DNA of 64,000 nt from Echinarachnius parma (lineage: Eukaryota > Echinodermata > Echinoidea > Clypeasteroida > Echinarachniidae), in contig JBAMJV010003055.1 in NCBI GenBank assembly GCA_037951105.1, forward strand, positions 62,001-126,000. The letters are read 5' to 3'. Of this stretch, positions 49,648 to 60,341 are shown in pieces. The notes beneath the pieces were generated by a model. That model was given only the letters and a program-made list of their open reading frames with translations, was not told where the DNA came from and did no database searches. Numbering within the stretch: position 1 is the stretch's first letter; each line of letters opens with the position of its first letter. Made by a program: the position numbers and the translations under genes.

Positions 49648-51070
49648 TAGGGGTAGATAGGAAAATACAATCAGCATTACACTGGCCGCAATACGGTGTA
49701 TGAACGTATGAACGTGTGGTGTGGGGGGGGGGGGGTTGTAGATAGACAGGGGTGAATCTAAGAATCTTCCATCTTCAATGGCCTCAATACATGGATGTAT
49801 GATGAGTCTGTGGTTTCGATCTGGGGTCGCAGGGGTGAGAGAAATGTACTATCCTTTGTTTGGGGATTTGAGTAGAATAACAGTGTCAGAAATAAAACAA
49901 ATTTACAATTAAGATATCAAATGAGATTTTGCCCAAATCTACTTCCCATTGAAAGGGCCCCCGAACTCGGTTAAAGGGATCGAGTTGTTACTCTGTTAAC
50001 ATTAATATTCCCAAAAAAAAGGACAAAGTGTTGATAAAATGTGTCTTTCTGTGATCTGATATATTCATTGAGTAATGCGTGTTAACTGTTAAATCATGAA
50101 TGAAATATGGCAAAGTAATCAGCTAAACTGCAGTGATATTTGCAGTTAGTTTGTACAGAGTTGAATTGAAACAGATATATCTTTTAGATGTAGAACAATT
50201 GTTTTTTCTCAATGATTACAAACCTTGTTGTTTATACATTTTTGCCAGACAGGAGAAAAACAAAGGCCTGGTCCACTATTTTTATTATTTTAATGTCTGT
50301 GTTTATCTATTTTTGAAAAACATGTTAACAAATGAAGCAGGTAACTTCCTGACAAATTCACAATAGTTACATGATTGTCATGTTAGATCTGCAATCCATA
50401 GCTTCCGTTGCGTAGGAGCTAGAGACGCAATTAATGCGTCTGGCTGAAAGAGTATACTTCCTATCCCCCTGACTGACTGACTGACTGATTGACTATTTCT
50501 GGTAGAACCATTTAATCGGCCGCAGCACTTTTGATCTCTTTGTTGTAGCAGGCAGTCATCACCTCTTGGTTAATCGCACAAACTGATAAACATGTCAATT
50601 AATGAGTTTATTATCAACATAACCAAGCGATAATTGTCCAAATTACAACAATTACAAAATAATTTTTTTGTTTGAAATATTTACAATGAAGTACATGTAC
50701 ATGAAATAAATAGTATCACTGAATCACACACAATAGCTGTTTGATGACAAAGATGACAAAATGTGTGGCAATTTATTATGCAATTTACATGTATTATGAG
50801 TTTATTATTACCGAACAAAGTGATAATTTGATAGTAGTCATGAAAATGGAAAAAGGTTGCCTGACAAGTTGTGTGAAAATACCTCCATATCCATTATCGG
50901 GGTTTAGAAATAGAATAAAAGACTAACAATGGTCACCACAATTTCCTGCGTTTCATTCAGATTGTATTTTGAATAGTGATGCTGCTCACTTGTTTGTACA
51001 ATTGCCTTTATCTTGTGAACAACACTTCATGTACATTGTATTATTGTAGTCGTAGATATCTCAAGTTTAA

Positions 51071-51625
51071 AGGGAAAGTTGAGTTTTGGTAGAGAGGGCG
51101 CTAGACTACTTAATTGGTTTGTGAGGTAATGAAAAACTGAGTGTAAAATTTGAAAGAGCATAATATTTAAACAATAAAATCATCTTTGTTTGATCAAAAT
51201 CGGTTCAGAAACGGCTGAAATATCCATAAATATAACAATTTGTAATAAACCCGGGGCCCGGGTTTATTAGAGAATTTTGAACCAGCCGTTAAAAATTCAA
51301 AAAAAATGCTTCCTCTTTTCAAAAAGTTACAAAATAGGTATTTAAATAGTTGTTGGTTATTTCTCTATCTAATCACTATTTCAACAAAGCATCACATGCA
51401 CAATATTTTATTCAAAATGGTTGAAACCGATGAGTGTTTAGAGAGCGCCCTCTTACGTTTTAACGGCTCTTTTTGAATGATAACATGATCTTTACTACGT
51501 CATTTGTAATTCTGTGTTCCTTTCTAGTTATAACTATTAGTTTGTAATGTAATGATGCAGGTTTTGGTTACTAAAATTCAGTTTCACTAAAACTGTACTC
51601 TCCTTACCAGAACTCAACTATCCCT
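51071..51625 (+). mobile_element. TTAA-target MITE family D copy
   Basis: AGGGAAAGTTGAGTTTTGG to AGAACTCAACTATCCCT, with TTAA on both sides, 555 bp. The middle matches the 45916 copy (GTGAGGTAATGAAAAACTGA, GAGAGCGCCCTCTTACG). Confidence 0.87.
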
Positions 51626-52395
51626 TTAAATAGTAAATTCTAAAAGTGTACATATGATACATGTACTTTTGTCTTGTTGTTACTATTTTGACGGTTTGTA
51701 ACTTTAATACTAGAAATGTACAGAGGTTGTTAAAATACTAATGTCTTACAAGACAAGAGCAGAACATTCTTCACCAATTTCAATTATGATTATACCACCA
51801 CAATATGCCACTACTTTACTATATTCAAACTCAAAGTGTACATTTCGTTGTTACTATCTTTTACTCTGTTATACAAAGGTAATGCACACCTATGTTGATT
51901 TATTTTAGCATACTTCATATGTTATTCCTGATCAATTGATCGATTGCTTCAGTTTAGGATGAACACTTTATGATTGGGTTAACAAATATGTTGTTGTACA
52001 TGTAAGTACCTGTCATGGTCAACATCCCAATTCTCTCTACACGAATTGGCAACATGGAGTTGCTCTGATCATTAAATTTGTTTAAAGGTGCAGTCAAGCA
52101 TGCTGTGTTCTATTTAAATGCTTGATCCCACCTCTATTTGGCTTATTTTTAATTATCATTATATATTAATTTCAGATAAAGACCAAATGACTGACAACTT
52201 TATTTAGTCTAATGATCAAGGGATTTAACATTGCCAATTTGTGTAATTTGGTACAAAGAATTCCTAAATTGAGTTTTGGTCTGTTACTTTATTTGTCTTA
52301 CATTTTAGACATTTGTTTACTGTATCTTGTTCTCTCTATCTGTTTCTCTCTTCTTCAATTTGTTATTTCACATTTCTTTGTTGCTATTTATAAGT

Positions 52396-52920
52396 TTAGT
52401 TTTGGTAAGGCTGAACTTAAGTAGCTAAAACCTGCACAGTAACATTATAAACTAATAGTTATAACTCCACCATGCTCGAAAGGTATACAAAATTACAAAC
52501 GACTAAGTGCAAAGCCTGTTATCATTCAAAAAGAGCCATTCAAACACAAGAGGGCACTTTTTTAAAAGGCATTGGTTTCAACCATTTTTCATACAAAATT
52601 ATGCATGTGATGTTTTATTGATATAATGATTAATAGCGAGATCATCAACAACTATTAAAAAACGCTTTTGAAAATTTTTGAAAAAGTGCAAGCATTTTAA
52701 ATTTTTTTTCTAAAAATCATCTAATTATTTGGGCCCCAAATAATTATAAGATCAGATATATTTATTGATATTTCAGCCGTTTCTGGGTCGATTTTGACCA
52801 AATAAAGTTTATTCTGCCATTAAAATTACATGTTCTCTCAAATTCGACATTCAGTTTTTCATTACCTCACAAAAAAATTGTGATGTGCAGCGCCCTTTCT
52901 ACCAAAACTAAACTACCCCT
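52396..52920 (-). mobile_element. Family D copy, opposite orientation, left end worn
   Basis: The right end reads CTACCAAAACTAAACTACCCCT followed by TTAA (52921-52924), the family start on the minus strand. The left end TTAGTTTTGGTAAGG lacks a clean terminus. Confidence 0.75.
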
Positions 52921-52938
52921 TTAAACGGCTGACTTTTC

Positions 52939-53070
52939 AGCATTCTCTTCGAAGACGTGCCCACGACTTGGCATGCATGACTAAAAGAACCGATGCTCTA
53001 TACAAATTGCATAGAGCATGGGTTCTTTAAGTCAGGCATACCAAGTCGTGGGCTCGTCTTGAAAGAGAAT
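52939..53070. mobile_element. 132-bp hairpin element
   Basis: CATTCTCTTCGAAGACG against CGTCTTGAAAGAGAATG, then CCCACGACTTGG against CCAAGTCGTGGG, and ATGCTCTAT against ATAGAGCAT close a long stem. GCTGACTTTTC and GCCGACTTTTC flank it, a possible target duplication of about 9-11 bp. It sits immediately beside a family D copy. Confidence 0.65.
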
Positions 53071-53159
53071 GCCGACTTTTCTAAGTTTTCTTTCATTTTT
53101 TCTATTTTTTTTACATTAATTTACACATAATAAATCTTGTATATTTCTAAAATTATTAT

Positions 53160-53292
53160 CATTCTAATAATTATTATGGTCATCACTATTATCATCAGCA
53201 CCATGCATCGTCATCTTCATCACCATCATCACCATCGTCATCGTCAACATCATTACCATCATCATCATCATCATCATCATCATCGTCGTCGT
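53160..53292. repeat. (ATC)n-rich microsatellite
   Basis: Degenerate ATC/CAT/CGT trinucleotides about 90 bp inside intron 1 from the netrin exon 1 donor. Flanked by a T-rich tract at 53340-53365. Confidence 0.9.
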
Positions 53293-53383
53293 CAAGTGGA
53301 AGTAAAGAAAAACTACTACATGTATAAATAATAAATGTTCTCTTTTTTTTTTCTCTTTTTTTTTCATGACATTATCCACTTAC

Positions 53384-53747
53384 CAAGGTGAATGGTGAGG
53401 TTGACCGAATTCGGGTACTGAATCCCTTCGTACATCGTTTCGCTCTGCCATCTCGTCATGCGCTCCTCACTGTGGAAATCGGTGAGGAATCGGGCTGGAT
53501 GCGACCCCCTCGTACATGTATAACACTGGCCACGGGCGCGGGCGCTGTGGACCCCCGTCTGGCGGCAGTAGCGCATGTCCCGGTACTCCCCGCAAGTGTT
53601 GGTCGCCTCGACACTCAGGTTAAAAGCCGCGTTTTGGAACTCGGGAACGCATCTCTGGGACGCTCCTTGGTCGTCATAGCAAGGCACAGAATGCTCTTGG
53701 GCCTGGCACAGTATTCCGAGGCCTAGGACTAGCAGGACCAGCTTCAT
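53384..53747 (-). CDS. NTN1: Netrin exon 1: signal peptide and N-terminal part of laminin N-terminal domain
   Basis: Coding exon 1 of a secreted axon-guidance protein of the netrin family, whose members signal through DCC and UNC5 receptors. The ATG at 53747 opens a 121-codon frame plus one base. Residues 1-17 are a hydrophobic signal peptide ending near CQAQ. The domain follows with PCYDD, RCVPEF-NAAF, TCG, RYC, a QCYTC pair, FLTDFH and WQSE, in the order seen in netrin-1. Possible N-glycosylation sites are N43 (NLS) and N116 (NLT). The exon ends in L121 plus the first base of a glycine codon, followed by the donor GTAAGT, and phase 1 matches exon 2. The start has a fair context (AGCACCATGA) and no better upstream ATG in frame. 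Netrin is firm; the NTN1-type paralogue is chosen over the netrin-4 type from overall pattern. A cysteine normal for the family is Arg99 here. Confidence 0.93.
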
Positions 53748-54037
53748 GGTGCTGTTCCGTGGTATAAAAATGCCTTCTCAAAAGTTCCTGGGAACTCCTT
53801 TCGACTCCTTGCATGCACCTGTCTTGAAAGCGCTCGATACGGGGACGCTATGCACTAGCACATACCATGGTATTCGGTACACACACACAGCAGCTTCCAG
53901 GGATATGGGTGTAGTAGCGGTGGGCTGGTGGCAGTGCAGGGGTGCGGACTTCAGTACCGATTCAGCGTTCGCTCTCTGTACTGTACACGGCTTTTGTATG
54001 TGCTAAATAAAAGTTTTTAAAAGTTCCGCAACGCTAG

Positions 54038-54044
54038 TTATATA
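54038..54044 (-). promoter_or_regulatory. Candidate TATA box upstream of netrin
   Basis: TATATAA on the minus strand, about 290 bp before the netrin ATG. A start site about 30 bp downstream would give a 5' UTR of roughly 260 nt. The sequence in between (53748-54010) is richer in GC than the flanking intergenic DNA, as expected of a leader or proximal promoter. No transcript supports it; a spliced upstream non-coding exon is equally possible. Confidence 0.3.
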
Positions 54045-54764
54045 GCTAAACATACCTATGATTCGGGGTGTGTAAACATGAATATTATCTAAGTAATCAC
54101 TGTATGCTAAAAAGTAATTTGTGATAAAATATTTAAAAAAACGTTTTTAAAAAAGCGACAATTATCGTGGCATAATAATCAAAATCATGCTAAAAACGTT
54201 AGGGAGATACACAATTAGAGAGTCTACGGATGTTCTAGTTCTTATTTTGTAGAAAAATCAAACGCATTGATATATTGGGTTATAGTACAATTTCAAATAT
54301 AATCCTGTAATTATTATAAATTCGCCTGCATGTAATTTCAAAACGGGACAACACTTGATTTATATAAGAACAAAGGAGGTGTGAGTACCATATCTTACAT
54401 AACATTTGAAAGCATTATCGTATATTATTATCTGCATTTTAACGTCTTAATAAAGTTTGTCTATATTTTACATAATTATCTTAACCAACATTACAAATTA
54501 TGTCCAAAATAAAACGGACTTTGTCGAAGCTTCAACATTACTTTGTGCTGATGCATTTGAATTCATAAACTTTCCATTGGCAACAGATCACCTCTGTTAT
54601 GGTGATGTGAAAACAACGGCATAGCTATATCCGTGGAGGGGAGGAATTGCATTATGTGCCCCCCTTATATATACAACTGATACAATTACAAAAACCTGTC
54701 CAAAAAAAACAGAAGATACATACGCGAGTGTGCCTCCCCAAATAAATCGCATGCCTCCCCAAAA

Positions 54765-54830
54765 GTTTGCATGGAGGTCTCGGGTTCAAATCCCAGCGGA
54801 ATCCCAATTTCTTTGCTCTTTTTCCTTTAT
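54765..54830 (+). mobile_element. SINE 3' fragment with B box
   Basis: GGTCTCGGGTTCAAATCCC and a following TTTCTTTGCTCTTTTTCC resemble the B box and tail of the 43131 SINE. The A box is not recognisable. Confidence 0.5.
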
Positions 54831-56822
54831 AAAATAATTAGGGACCACATTCTGCGCCCAATTAAAATGATCTTTGCCCAAATGCAAATGTTTGTATATA
54901 AAAAAAAAGGGGGTGTACATACCTTCGCCCCTTTTTTTGAATGTTGATACATGTTCGTTTAATCTATTAATTTGGTGATCGCTGGTTTACCAACTTACGC
55001 TATTGCCGGTGTTTATCAAATTGACATGATAATTATCCAAACCAAAGGCCCGTGTCCCGATGCAAACGAAATGTCCATGGTGATGGCCTGTCCAAGCCAT
55101 GATTTATGCATTATATGATTTGATTCATTGAAGAATGACAAAGGAAATACAACAATAAAGAGAGAAATGGAAAAGGAATACTGTTTCAAAGAAAATGTAA
55201 ATGGGAAAGACGTCAGACATAAATAAATTAACATTTATGATAAAGAAAGATTTATGAGAATGAAAGAAAATAATGATCATAACAAAACGTATTCTAGGCG
55301 AAAAGAACAAGTTAGGAAACATACAAACTTGTCTACAAAATTTAAATTTAAATATAATTATTGAATATCATATGATTCCTTGTATTTTAATTTAGTAATA
55401 ATACAAATAAAACTTTTGTTACGCAATGACAAATAAAATATACTATTTTATAATTCCAATTCTTTGTAAAATGTTGTTTGTGATTTATTCATTGTATAAA
55501 ATGTGTATTTTTCTTGTTGAAATTGGAATTACATTTGAACTTTAACTTGAAAAGAAACCTAATGCTATTTAAAACATAGACAAATCACGAAAATCAAATT
55601 AAATGAGGAATAATAGTAAAAGAAAAAATAAAACGATAGAAAAGGGACACCAATGCCTGCGTTGTGCCGAAAGGTGGCGCAACTTCTGTCAAAGGGATGA
55701 TGCATATAACTTGTGATGAAATGGACCGAAAAATCGTTTTTCAGTTTTCAGCTAGCTGGAAGGTCGGAATGGGGTAGAGGGTCACAAATGATCCGGGCGT
55801 ATGGCAAGCCGTTTTAACATTTATTCCTATTTCTTGATATCAAGAATTCAATTCTTGATATCAAGAATTCGACTTCTTGATATCAAAAATTCATTTCTTG
55901 ATATCAAGAATTCAATTCTTGATATCAAGAATTACCATTGCTTTACAACAGAAAATCATTTCTTGATATCAAGAATTCATTTCTTGATATCAAGAAATCA
56001 ATTCTTGATATCAAGAATTCATTTCTTGATATCAAGAATTCAATTCTTGATATCAAGAATTCATTTCTTGATATCAAGAATTCAATTCTTGATATCAAAA
56101 AATAGAATTCATGATATCAAGAATTCAATTCGTATTTCGAACGCAAGACTATTGCAAGAATTATTTTGATATCGAGCGCAAAAGTAATGCAAAAATTCAC
56201 AGTTGATTTCGAGCGCAAATGTAATGCAGAAATTCATTCTGATTTCGTGCTCAAAAGTTGCGCTTAAATTCAATGTGATTCGATTTCGAACGCAAAAGTT
56301 GTGCACGAATTCAATCTGAATTCGTGCTCAAAAGTTGCGCTCAAATTCATTGTGATTCGATTTCGAACGCAAAAGTTGTGCACGAATACATATTCTGCCT
56401 GAGCGGTGCGGTGTCGAAAGTCAATGTATCGCGAGAATTCTGCAAGAATGCATGTTGCCAGTTTGCAGTGCATTGATTGTCTCGGTGATTTTCCTTGTAT
56501 AAAATTTTCATTTCATACTGTTTAATCATTTGACTATTAATTAATGTTACATTGATAATATTGGGTGTGATTCTTACTAGTTTAATTACTTGTTATAAAA
56601 CATACAAAACGCGTCTTTGAAAAACGTAAAACGGCAACATATCAAGAAATCATTTCGTGATATGTTGCCAATAGACAATGCGCAAACCTGTAGCAAAGAT
56701 TACCCCGTGTGTAATAATATATTCACGTTTTTACTGCGCAATTTATTTTAAAATATTTTTGATCACGTCAGTTAAAATAATACTGTCCGATCTGATCATT
56801 TTCAGCAAAAAGACATCTAAAT

Positions 56823-56943
56823 TGACTTACAAAACACGCATTGTAAAAATGATAAATTGGCAACATATCAAGAATTCATGCGGAACTAATGAATTTGTGA
56901 TATGTTGCCAAATTGTGCATTTACAATGCGTATTTTGTAAGTC
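56823..56943. repeat. Long imperfect hairpin in the centre of the fold-back element
   Basis: GACTTACAAAACACGCATTG at the left pairs with its inverse CAATGCGTATTTTGTAAGTC at the right. In between, TTGGCAACATATCA pairs with TGATATGTTGCCAA, giving a stem of over 50 bp around a short loop. A smaller stem with the same GGCAACATATCA core lies at 56633-56669, and a third half-copy is at about 57089-57104. Confidence 0.8.
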
Positions 56944-57369
56944 TTTTTAGAAGTTATTTTGCTTTTAAAATATCACATCTGACGTTACTATTTCAACTAA
57001 AATACAAGTATATTTTACAATTGATCATTCAGAAAAACACGTGGACATGCACAAGGGACAATCTTTACAACAGGTTTACGCAACGTTTATTGGCAACATA
57101 TCACGAAATGATAAAAACGCACGTGGCCGATATTTGGGCTCAGACTGCAGCAGTTATGTTTACTTAGGCTCTAGGGCGGTGTACATGTGTACACAGCTCT
57201 ATGGTGTGTGTTCACAAAGCACGTCCTGAATCTGGACTAGAGACTGCGGCAGTTTTGTGAATAGGCTCTAGCGCGAGTCGTATAGGGCGGTGTGTACATG
57301 GTGTGTGTTCACAAAGCACTTCCTGAATCTGGACTAGACACCGCACCGCTCAGGAGGAAATCGTGCAAT

Positions 57370-57560
57370 ACTTTTGCGTTCGAAATCAGAATGTAATCCT
57401 GCTCAAATCTTGCGTTCGAAATCAGATTGTAATCCTGCTCAAATCTTGCGTTCGAAATCAGAATGTAATCCTGCTCAAATCTTGTGTTCGAAATCAGAAT
57501 GTAATCCTGCTCAAATCTTGCGTTCGAAATCAGAATGTAATCCTGCACAACTCTCGCGTT
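57370..57560. repeat. 36-bp minisatellite, five copies
   Basis: Five head-to-tail 36-bp units built on TTGCGTTCGAAATCAG and GTAATCCTGCTCAAAT, differing at a few bases. The last unit diverges (CTGCACAACTCTCGCG). It forms the inner part of the right arm of the fold-back element. Since 36 is a multiple of three the units read through as repeated peptides in several frames, but these are not taken as genes. Confidence 0.9.
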
Positions 57561-59128
57561 CGAATTAAACTGTGAATTTATCCACTACTTTTGAGCTCGA
57601 TATCCAAATGAATTCTTGATATCAAGAATTGATTTCTTGATATCAAGAAATCGAATTCTTGATATCAAAAAATAAATTCTTGATATCAAGAAATTAATTC
57701 TTGATATCAAGAAATCGAATTCTTGATATCAAGAATTCGAATTCTTGATATCAAGAAATGAATTCTTGATATCAAGAAATCGAATTCTTGATATCACGAA
57801 ATGAATTCTTGATATCAAGAAATCGAATTCTTGATATCAAGAATTGAATTCTTGATATCAAGATTTACCATTGGTTAACAACAGAAAATTATTTCTTGAT
57901 ATCAAGAATTCGAATTCTTGATATCAAGAATTCGAATTCTTGATATCAAGAAATGAATTCTTGATATCAAGAATTGAATTCTTGATATCAAGAAATGAAT
58001 TCTTGATATCAAGAATTGATTTCTTGATATCAAGAAATGAATTCTTGATATCAAGAAATGATTTTCTGTTGTAAAGCAATGGTAATTCTTGATATCAATA
58101 ATTGAATTCTTGATATCAAGAAATGAATTCTTGATATCAAGAAGTCGAATTCTTGATATCAAGAATTGAATTCTTGATATCAAGAAATAGGAATAAATGT
58201 TAAAACGGCTTGCCATACGGGCGCCGTACGATTTTTCTCCCTACGGCGGATTTTCTACGATTTTGGGAAATTGTGATATATCGAACGATGTCTGTGGTAT
58301 CTTAGAGTAGCAGTCACATATTTGCCGGGGCCCGTACGATGATTTTTGTCTTAAAATAAAACATATATCGCACGGCTCCCGTAAACACAATCTTAGTGCC
58401 CGTACGGGTGCCTTACGGTGCTCTTACGGTGACTCCACGGTACCCGTATACGATTTGAGTGGCCAAATATTCAGTCTCAAAATCGTACGATATTCGAAAA
58501 AGGGCTACGGTGTCCTTCCTGTGCCCGTGCGATGCCCTTGCGGTGCCCGTGCGATGCTCACTACGAAGTGTCTACGGGCTTACGGCAAGTAAACAATCGT
58601 ACAATGCATTTTGTTTTAAACTCTGCGTTAAACAAAATGTTGACATCGTACGGCGAGGAAAAATGCAACGGCGACCGCACGATAGCCACGGCACCCGTGC
58701 GGGCGCCGCACGATTCCCGCAAGATTTCACCTAAAAGTGGCATCGTATACGGGCGCCGTAGCTCAAATCGGAGCATTTGTGACCTATAAGCATAACGCGG
58801 GAGTAACACATCCGATATAAGAGTAAACCAGACGGTTTATTTATGTCAAGTGATGAAAATGCAGTCCGTATATTTTGTTATAACAAAATCCGTCTGACTT
58901 GTTCCATCAAGAAAATGAAGTTTTGTTACAGAAAGTCATACACGGCATGCAGTGTTGACAATTTTAACGTAACTACGCAATTTCGATCATCACAATATGG
59001 AGAGTCATATTTTTAAAGTTCTGATCAGCACATCATATTTTCTTTTTGTTTGTCCTTTTCAGCAGCTTTTAGAAGTTATTGGCTGAGGTCCCGCTAAAGA
59101 GAAAAGTAGCGGGGCACTTACATTTTAA

Positions 59129-60114
59129 AGGGATATAGTAGGTCCTACAGTTTTGGTCAGACAACACAAACTTGTCAGCTATACCATTACAAACTAATAT
59201 ATAGTTATAATTCATGAATGGTGCTTGAATGTTAGAAGAAAAAAAAACATAATTGAACAGCTACGTTACAGGACGGTTTTCATTCAAAAAGCAGCTGTTA
59301 ACACAAGTGGGCGCCATCCAGACACCTCAAGTTTCAACCATTTTTGTATCAAAATATGTGAATGTGGAGTTTGGTAAAAAATAGTTATTCAATAGAGGGG
59401 TCATCAAAAACGTGTAGGATTTATTTATAAACGGCTGGTTCAAAATTATTGAATTATTGTGGGATCCCACAATATTTACAAATGGTTATATTTATAATAA
59501 TAATAATAATTGTCCATTTTTATATAGCGCTCAGAGCATTATTACCTTGGCTTTAGCCGAGCAGCCTTATTCAAGCGCTCAAGGATTTCACGGGAATACA
59601 TTCCTGCCAAGTAGGCTACCCATTTACTACACCTGGGTTGAGAGCAGCATAAAATATATGGATATGTCGACGTCTCTGAACCGATTTTGATCAAACAAAG
59701 TTTTCAAAACACGGGGGAGGGGGGGGGGGGGGGGGGCTGCCATCCAGACACCTCAAGTTTCAACCATTTTTGTATCAAAATATGTGAATGTGGAGTTTGG
59801 TAAAAAATAGTTATTCAATAGAGGGGTCATCAAAAACGTGTAGGATTTATTTATAAACGGCTGGTTCAAAATTATTGAATTATTGTGGGATCCCACAATA
59901 TTTACAAATGGTTATATTTATAATAATAATAATAATTGTCCATTTTTATATAGCGCTAGCCTTATTCAAGCGCTCAAGCATTTCAAGGAATACATTCCTG
60001 CCAAGTACCCATTTACTACACCTGGGTTGAGAGCAGCATAAAATTATATGGATATGTCGACGTCTCTGAACCGATTTTGATCAAACAAAGTTTTCAAAAC
60101 ACGGGGGGGGGGGG
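59129..60114 (+). mobile_element. Family D copy with inserted SINE and internal tandem duplication
   Basis: Opens TTAA then AGGGATATAGTAGG. The body runs on through TTTCAACCATTTTTGTATC and an inserted minus-strand SINE tail (about 59495-59655). The segment from about 59316 is then repeated with an offset of 426 bp (second copy 59742 to about 60114). Each copy ends in a poly-G tract after AAAACACGGGG. The usual family end is not recognisable. Confidence 0.7.
59495..59655 (-). mobile_element. SINE 3' part inserted in family D element
   Basis: Minus-strand body with TGCTGCTCTCAACCCAGGTG, AGCGCTTGAA and AGCGCTATATAAAAA, then an ATT-repeat tail, shared with the SINE at 9098-9450. The tRNA head is missing. 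A second, shorter copy at about 59922-60041 arose by the local duplication. Confidence 0.8.
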
Positions 60115-60341
60115 GGGGGGGCTGCAGCCCCGCCTCCTTCCTAATCCAGTATTATCTTCTTCTTTTTTCTTCTAGAAAAGATGCAATCAATAAGAACTAT
60201 TACAATGAAGGCTACTAGACTACTGGCTTACTACATTATAATAATTAATAACGTTTAAACGACGGAATTCAAAATTATTCTAGAGATTTCTACTAAAAAA
60301 GTGAATGGTACGTACGTCACAGAGAAAATAAACAACGATGA

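Larger units (their letters stand above)
13667..53383 (-). other. Netrin intron 1, about 39.7 kb
   Basis: The joined reading frame proves this as one intron unless unseen small exons exist. It holds most of the listed MITEs, SINEs and tandem repeats. Stretches without any recognised feature include 14120-15160, 15500-17010, 18270-20100 (apart from a small hairpin at 19149-19227), 23620-24580, 26000-30190 (only worn local repeats), 30220-31340, 46810-49600 and 51630-52390. No nested gene was found on either strand. Confidence 0.8.
55800..58217. mobile_element. 2.4-kb fold-back element with palindromic-array arms
   Basis: Ends are inverted copies of TATGGCAAGCCG followed by a shared TTTTAACATTTATTCCTATT stretch. 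The 6-bp direct repeat CGGGCG flanks it (55794-55799, 58218-58223). Working inward, both arms have three mirrored layers. First are arrays of the 16-bp palindrome TTCTTGATATCAAGAA (about 13 copies left, 25 right, spaced about 22-24 bp). Next are minisatellites built on GATTTCGAACGCAA, plus orientation on the left (56130-56395) and minus on the right (57370-57560). Last is a single CCTGAGCGGTGCGGTGTC, inverted at about 56398 and 57340. The middle (56420-57330) holds hairpins and a short duplication, with no recognisable protein. This modular plan resembles the TU fold-back elements reported from sea urchin; family assignment is inference. Confidence 0.85.
55779..58785. mobile_element. CGTACG-rich element hosting the fold-back element
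   Basis: GGTCACAAATGATCCG at about 55780 and its near-inverse CGGAGCATTTGTGACC ending at about 58784 suggest terminal inverted repeats of an outer element. Without the inner element it would be about 590 bp. Its body (58224-58784) is packed with variants of ATCGTACG, CCCGTGCGATGC, CTACGG and GGGCGCCGTA in both orientations, far richer in CpG than its surroundings. No clear target duplication was found, so the outer limits are tentative. Confidence 0.5.

Noticed and set aside
53137-53331. His-rich and Met-rich frames near netrin exon 1
   Set aside because: Produced by the ATC microsatellite in intron 1.
55801-56169. 122-codon open frame on the plus strand
   Set aside because: It is a translation of the palindromic repeat array and gives a repetitive LISRIQF-type peptide; the same applies to the mirrored frame at 57902-58216.
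57370-57560. CRISPR-like array
   Set aside because: The units are contiguous with no unique spacers, and the genome is animal.
57309-57575. Open frames in three readings across 57309-57575
   Set aside because: A 36-bp repeat stays open in several frames by chance; peptides such as RSKSECNPAQIL repeats have no family resemblance.
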